Positions 1 to 31,650 of a DNA stretch of 31,650 bases are shown piece after piece; the stretch's first letter is position 1, and each line of letters starts with the position of its first letter. A program made the translations under genes and the position numbers. Below the pieces are notes generated by a model. It made no database searches, had not been told where the DNA came from, and was given only the letters and a program-made list of their open reading frames with translations. Where the stretch lies: positions 243,830 through 275,479 of the forward strand of contig BJOX01000125.1 of the NCBI GenBank assembly GCA_009731375.1. The letters are read 5' to 3'. The stretch comes from Paulinella micropora. Taxonomy: Eukaryota; Cercozoa; Imbricatea; Euglyphida.

Positions 1-1095
<1,095 letters not shown>

Positions 1096-1215
1096 TGTCC
1101 AAGCTCCAACTACAAAGCTAAGGGCTACATCATTCCCGAACAACTCAAACGTTTACGCAAACCTTACAACGGTAAGAAGTACGATTTTCATATTTTCAAA
1201 CTGAGATCGAAGTAG
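1096..1215 (+). CDS. Probable last exon of a convergent plus-strand gene
   Basis: After the TATG array a weak acceptor (TCCAAG) is followed by an open frame ending in TAG at 1213-1215: SNYKAKGYIIPEQLKRLRKP and YNGKKYDFHIFKLRSK. The lysine-rich, non-repetitive sequence looks coding, but I do not recognise the family. The rest of the gene would lie left of the window, beyond a repeat-filled intron. It could also be a short chance frame. Confidence 0.42.
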   Translation, partial: CPSSNYKAKGYIIPEQLKRLRKPYNGKKYDFHIFKLRSK

Positions 1216-3758
1216 AATCTCAAGTGGTTTTTTGCTTTTAGACTCCCGACGGACTCTATCTCCTTTCCCACTTCATATACTACCCAACAAGTTAGTGTTT
1301 TCTACAGGCATGTACGATAGTCATATTCACATATTTTGATAGGCAACTGCTATTTCGAATAAGCTAAGGCAGGTCACATAATACTATTTACCGCTTTGAA
1401 CACGTAGTGATAGTGTTGGCCTTATGCTTCGTCATGATGTATGATTGGGTACACTATATCCGTCCTGCCTCTGCATGTTGATACTAATTTGATCAATGCG
1501 TTGACACATATACGCACGCACATATCGCGCATTGATGTACATCTGCAATCTCTTTGCTTCATTTTCTTTTTATACTTATTTACATATCAATTGGTCAATC
1601 ATCTGTTACGATTCGTTTCGATCGCAACTCCAACCTACCGTTATGGTCTGGGGGGGGGGGGGGGGGTTATGGGAATGANNNNNNNNNNGGACCGAAACAT
1701 TAATATTGTGTTAAACTTTCTTCAAGTTTTTAGTTCAAGTTTACACTTCTATTTTTAGTTCCGTTACTTCATTTTTCCGTTTATTTATCAACTGTCATAA
1801 CTTGTAGTTGTTACGTTTTCAACTGCCGTTAACAGATCAATTTATTTCCCTCAGTTTAACAGCTAGCTTTTTTAAAAAGGCTTGACTCTATTGCCTTTTC
1901 CCCCCCATATCTGAAACTTTTATTCCTTTGACCGCTTTTTCCTGTCTCCAGTCATATTTTATTTTCTTGGACATTGTTTTCCGGTTCCCAGTCAACACTC
2001 CAAGTAAAATGGTAAAACAAGTCAGATATGTTAGTTAAAGTGGTAATACTTAACATTTTCCTTTATTTTTCTCAGACTGACTTGAACAACTCCAACTGCT
2101 ACACAACACGTGTAGCACTTGAATACTATTTCTTAGTTCTCAGAATTTGCATTGTTTCGCAAGGGACAAGTGGTCTGACAAGCAAGTATACTAAATAAAC
2201 TGGAATTGACCATCCCAGCGTCTTTTGGTACCTTCTTTGAAGTATTTTGTGATCAAATGACAGCAGTGTGTGTATTCATTTGAATGCCGGTTGGTACTTG
2301 AATTTCCTCACAGGAGGGTAGTCAAGACTTACAGGATTAAAAGTTGAGTGGAACTTGACTCGGAGTGTTGAAAGTTCACCGTCCTTTGCGTAAACTTACC
2401 TTACTGACAGTCCTTCAAGGAGTCAAGTTGAACGGGTGACAATGTTCAGCCGAGTCTACGAGTGGCACTGAGTCAGTATTCTCAGTGGTAGTTGAATACA
2501 GTGTTGGAACTATAATCTTAATTAATAGTTAAGGACCGGCCGTACTATATATATGATTAGAGTAACGGTGTCGGTAGAGCCATTACTTACGATCCGGCCA
2601 GTCAAGTTACGCCGGTGTTCTGTTGGCCGCGGTAAAGTACGAACCCTCTCGTTGTCCAGTGTAGATTAGAGACAGACCAAGTTAAATAGACTCTTAGAGG
2701 TGGAATTGTTTTGCGCTGACTTTTGAGAGTCTTGAGGCGTCGCCTCTTGGTTCAATAATAAAGATTACACTAATGATCAAAATTTAAGAACTCTTAAAAT
2801 TTTTTTTTTTTATTCATGTAACAATAATTTAAAAGACTGCGTACCGTCATTACCATGGTATTGCTGTTGACATTCAAGACAACAACAAAAAATTGTTTTT
2901 GGTTTTTGTGTCAGATTTTGAGTTTTGGTTGGAATTTTGATTTTGGTTGGAATTTTAAAAATTCTCAAATTAACTGCTATATTCGTCCGCAAAACATCGT
3001 AAATTTTCGCAAAATGTTACCGTTAAATGGGAAAAATTAAATTTTGTCACAAAAATGAAAAACTGTCACAAAAATGAAAATCGGACACAAAAACTGAAAA
3101 CTAATTTTTTTTTGTAGTCTTGAATGTAAACAGCAGTAATATACTGCTTTGTGCGAAGAAAAAGTAGCTGTGTGAGTGAAAGGAAATCTGAAGCTTATCA
3201 TAGCTACCCAAAAACTTGATTGTGATAAACACTGATTGGGTTCGTTGCTATGATATTTGAATTCAACTTTCTCACCAGAATGTTGGCAGAAGAAATAAAT
3301 ATATACATCTGTACATACGTGGTGACGATTGTCAAACGTACATATGTGCATAAATAAATAAGATACATTTGTATGAATTGGATGGTGACTAGGGTGAGAG
3401 GTCAAGGCAAGAAAAACACTTGCCTGAGCAGACGGTAGCCCGCCTACAGTCTATGTGTGTTCTTTCTTGTCAATTGTTTCCACCATGGGAACAAATAAGA
3501 CATTTTGGCCCGACCCGAACAATGCAGTCGTTTGACTATCAAAAGCTACCGTGGACTTGGGAATGGTTAGGAGTGGCGCAAGTCCATAACCACGTGGTCA
3601 CCATTGTGATAGCCATCGCCCTAAAAAATTCAATGGCTGGCACCATCGGCCACTCTTTTCACAGTCAAGTGACCATCCTATTCGAGTCAGGTCCAAATGT
3701 GTTAATTTTCCAACTTTTGTTACCCGGTGGTGGAAAGAATTAATTATTATTGGCTTTC
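1216..3758. other. Intergenic region between convergent genes
   Basis: About 2.5 kb of mostly unique, AT-rich DNA with a G-run and 10-N gap at 1652-1688. It should hold both 3' UTRs. AATAAA occurs on the plus strand near 2194 and 2757; its complement occurs near 2808. Local repeats: a TTTTGGTTGGAATTTTGA-type pair near 2920-2960 and a CTGTCACAAAAATGAAAA-type pair near 3043-3080. A 107-codon frame at 3420-3743 has no recognisable features. Confidence 0.6.

Positions 3759-31650
<27,892 letters not shown>

Noticed and set aside
3420-3743. 107-codon plus-strand frame with a start codon
   Set aside because: No family resemblance, irregular composition, and it lies in the expected 3' region of the kinase gene.

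Overview
This looks like nuclear DNA of an intron-rich, microsatellite-saturated eukaryote, probably a protist or alga; I cannot name the lineage. The evidence is GT-AG (and one GC-AG) introns, tRNA-free dispersed repeats, TTAGGG-type interstitial telomeric repeats, a decayed copia-type integrase fragment, and about two thirds of the window in GATA, CATA/TATG, GA, GAA and TAATA arrays. There are 16 assembly gaps (runs of N), nearly all inside repeats.

The window is dominated by one very fragmented minus-strand gene, from beyond the right edge down to a stop codon at 3759-3761. By chaining acceptor/donor signals with compatible reading phase I recover 36 small exons (14 to 186 codons each, 3,063 coding nt, about 1,020 residues) between 31137 and 3759. 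The right-hand third (31137-22498) encodes a Ser/Thr protein kinase domain from helix alphaC onward: alphaC Glu, hinge, HRDLKPAN catalytic loop, DFG, a T-x-CGS activation segment, APE, DIWSTG and the alphaH/alphaI arginine region. It resembles the CAMK group, CAMKL-like kinases in particular. The P-loop and the beta3 lysine must lie to the right of the window. The rest (21949-3759) encodes a long Ser/Pro/Arg/Gln-rich, probably disordered tail with basic phosphosite-like motifs, ending in a 59-residue terminal exon.

The most unusual feature is that most exons are surrounded by decayed partial copies of themselves, inside the neighbouring introns and in the same orientation. Copies of the 5' half, often with the splice acceptor, lie upstream of the intact exon; copies of the 3' half, often with the splice donor, lie downstream. 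I count about 40 such fragments around roughly 21 exons. One exon (exon 4) exists as two intact copies inside a 446-bp duplication with no differences that I could see. Short telomeric arrays abut two of the exon fragments, which suggests break repair. Many tetranucleotide arrays run directly into the splice sites.

Layout: 1-1095 microsatellites; 1096-1215 probable last exon of a plus-strand gene that converges on the kinase; 1216-3758 intergenic DNA with ordinary base composition; 3759-31137 the kinase gene; 31138-31650 its next upstream intron. Inside the gene's introns are two dispersed repeat families (A at 7943, 8951, 18505 and 19052; B at 12211 and 25275), a fold-back repeat at 28000-28112, a 1.4-kb homopurine tract, a 48-bp minisatellite and the copia fragment.
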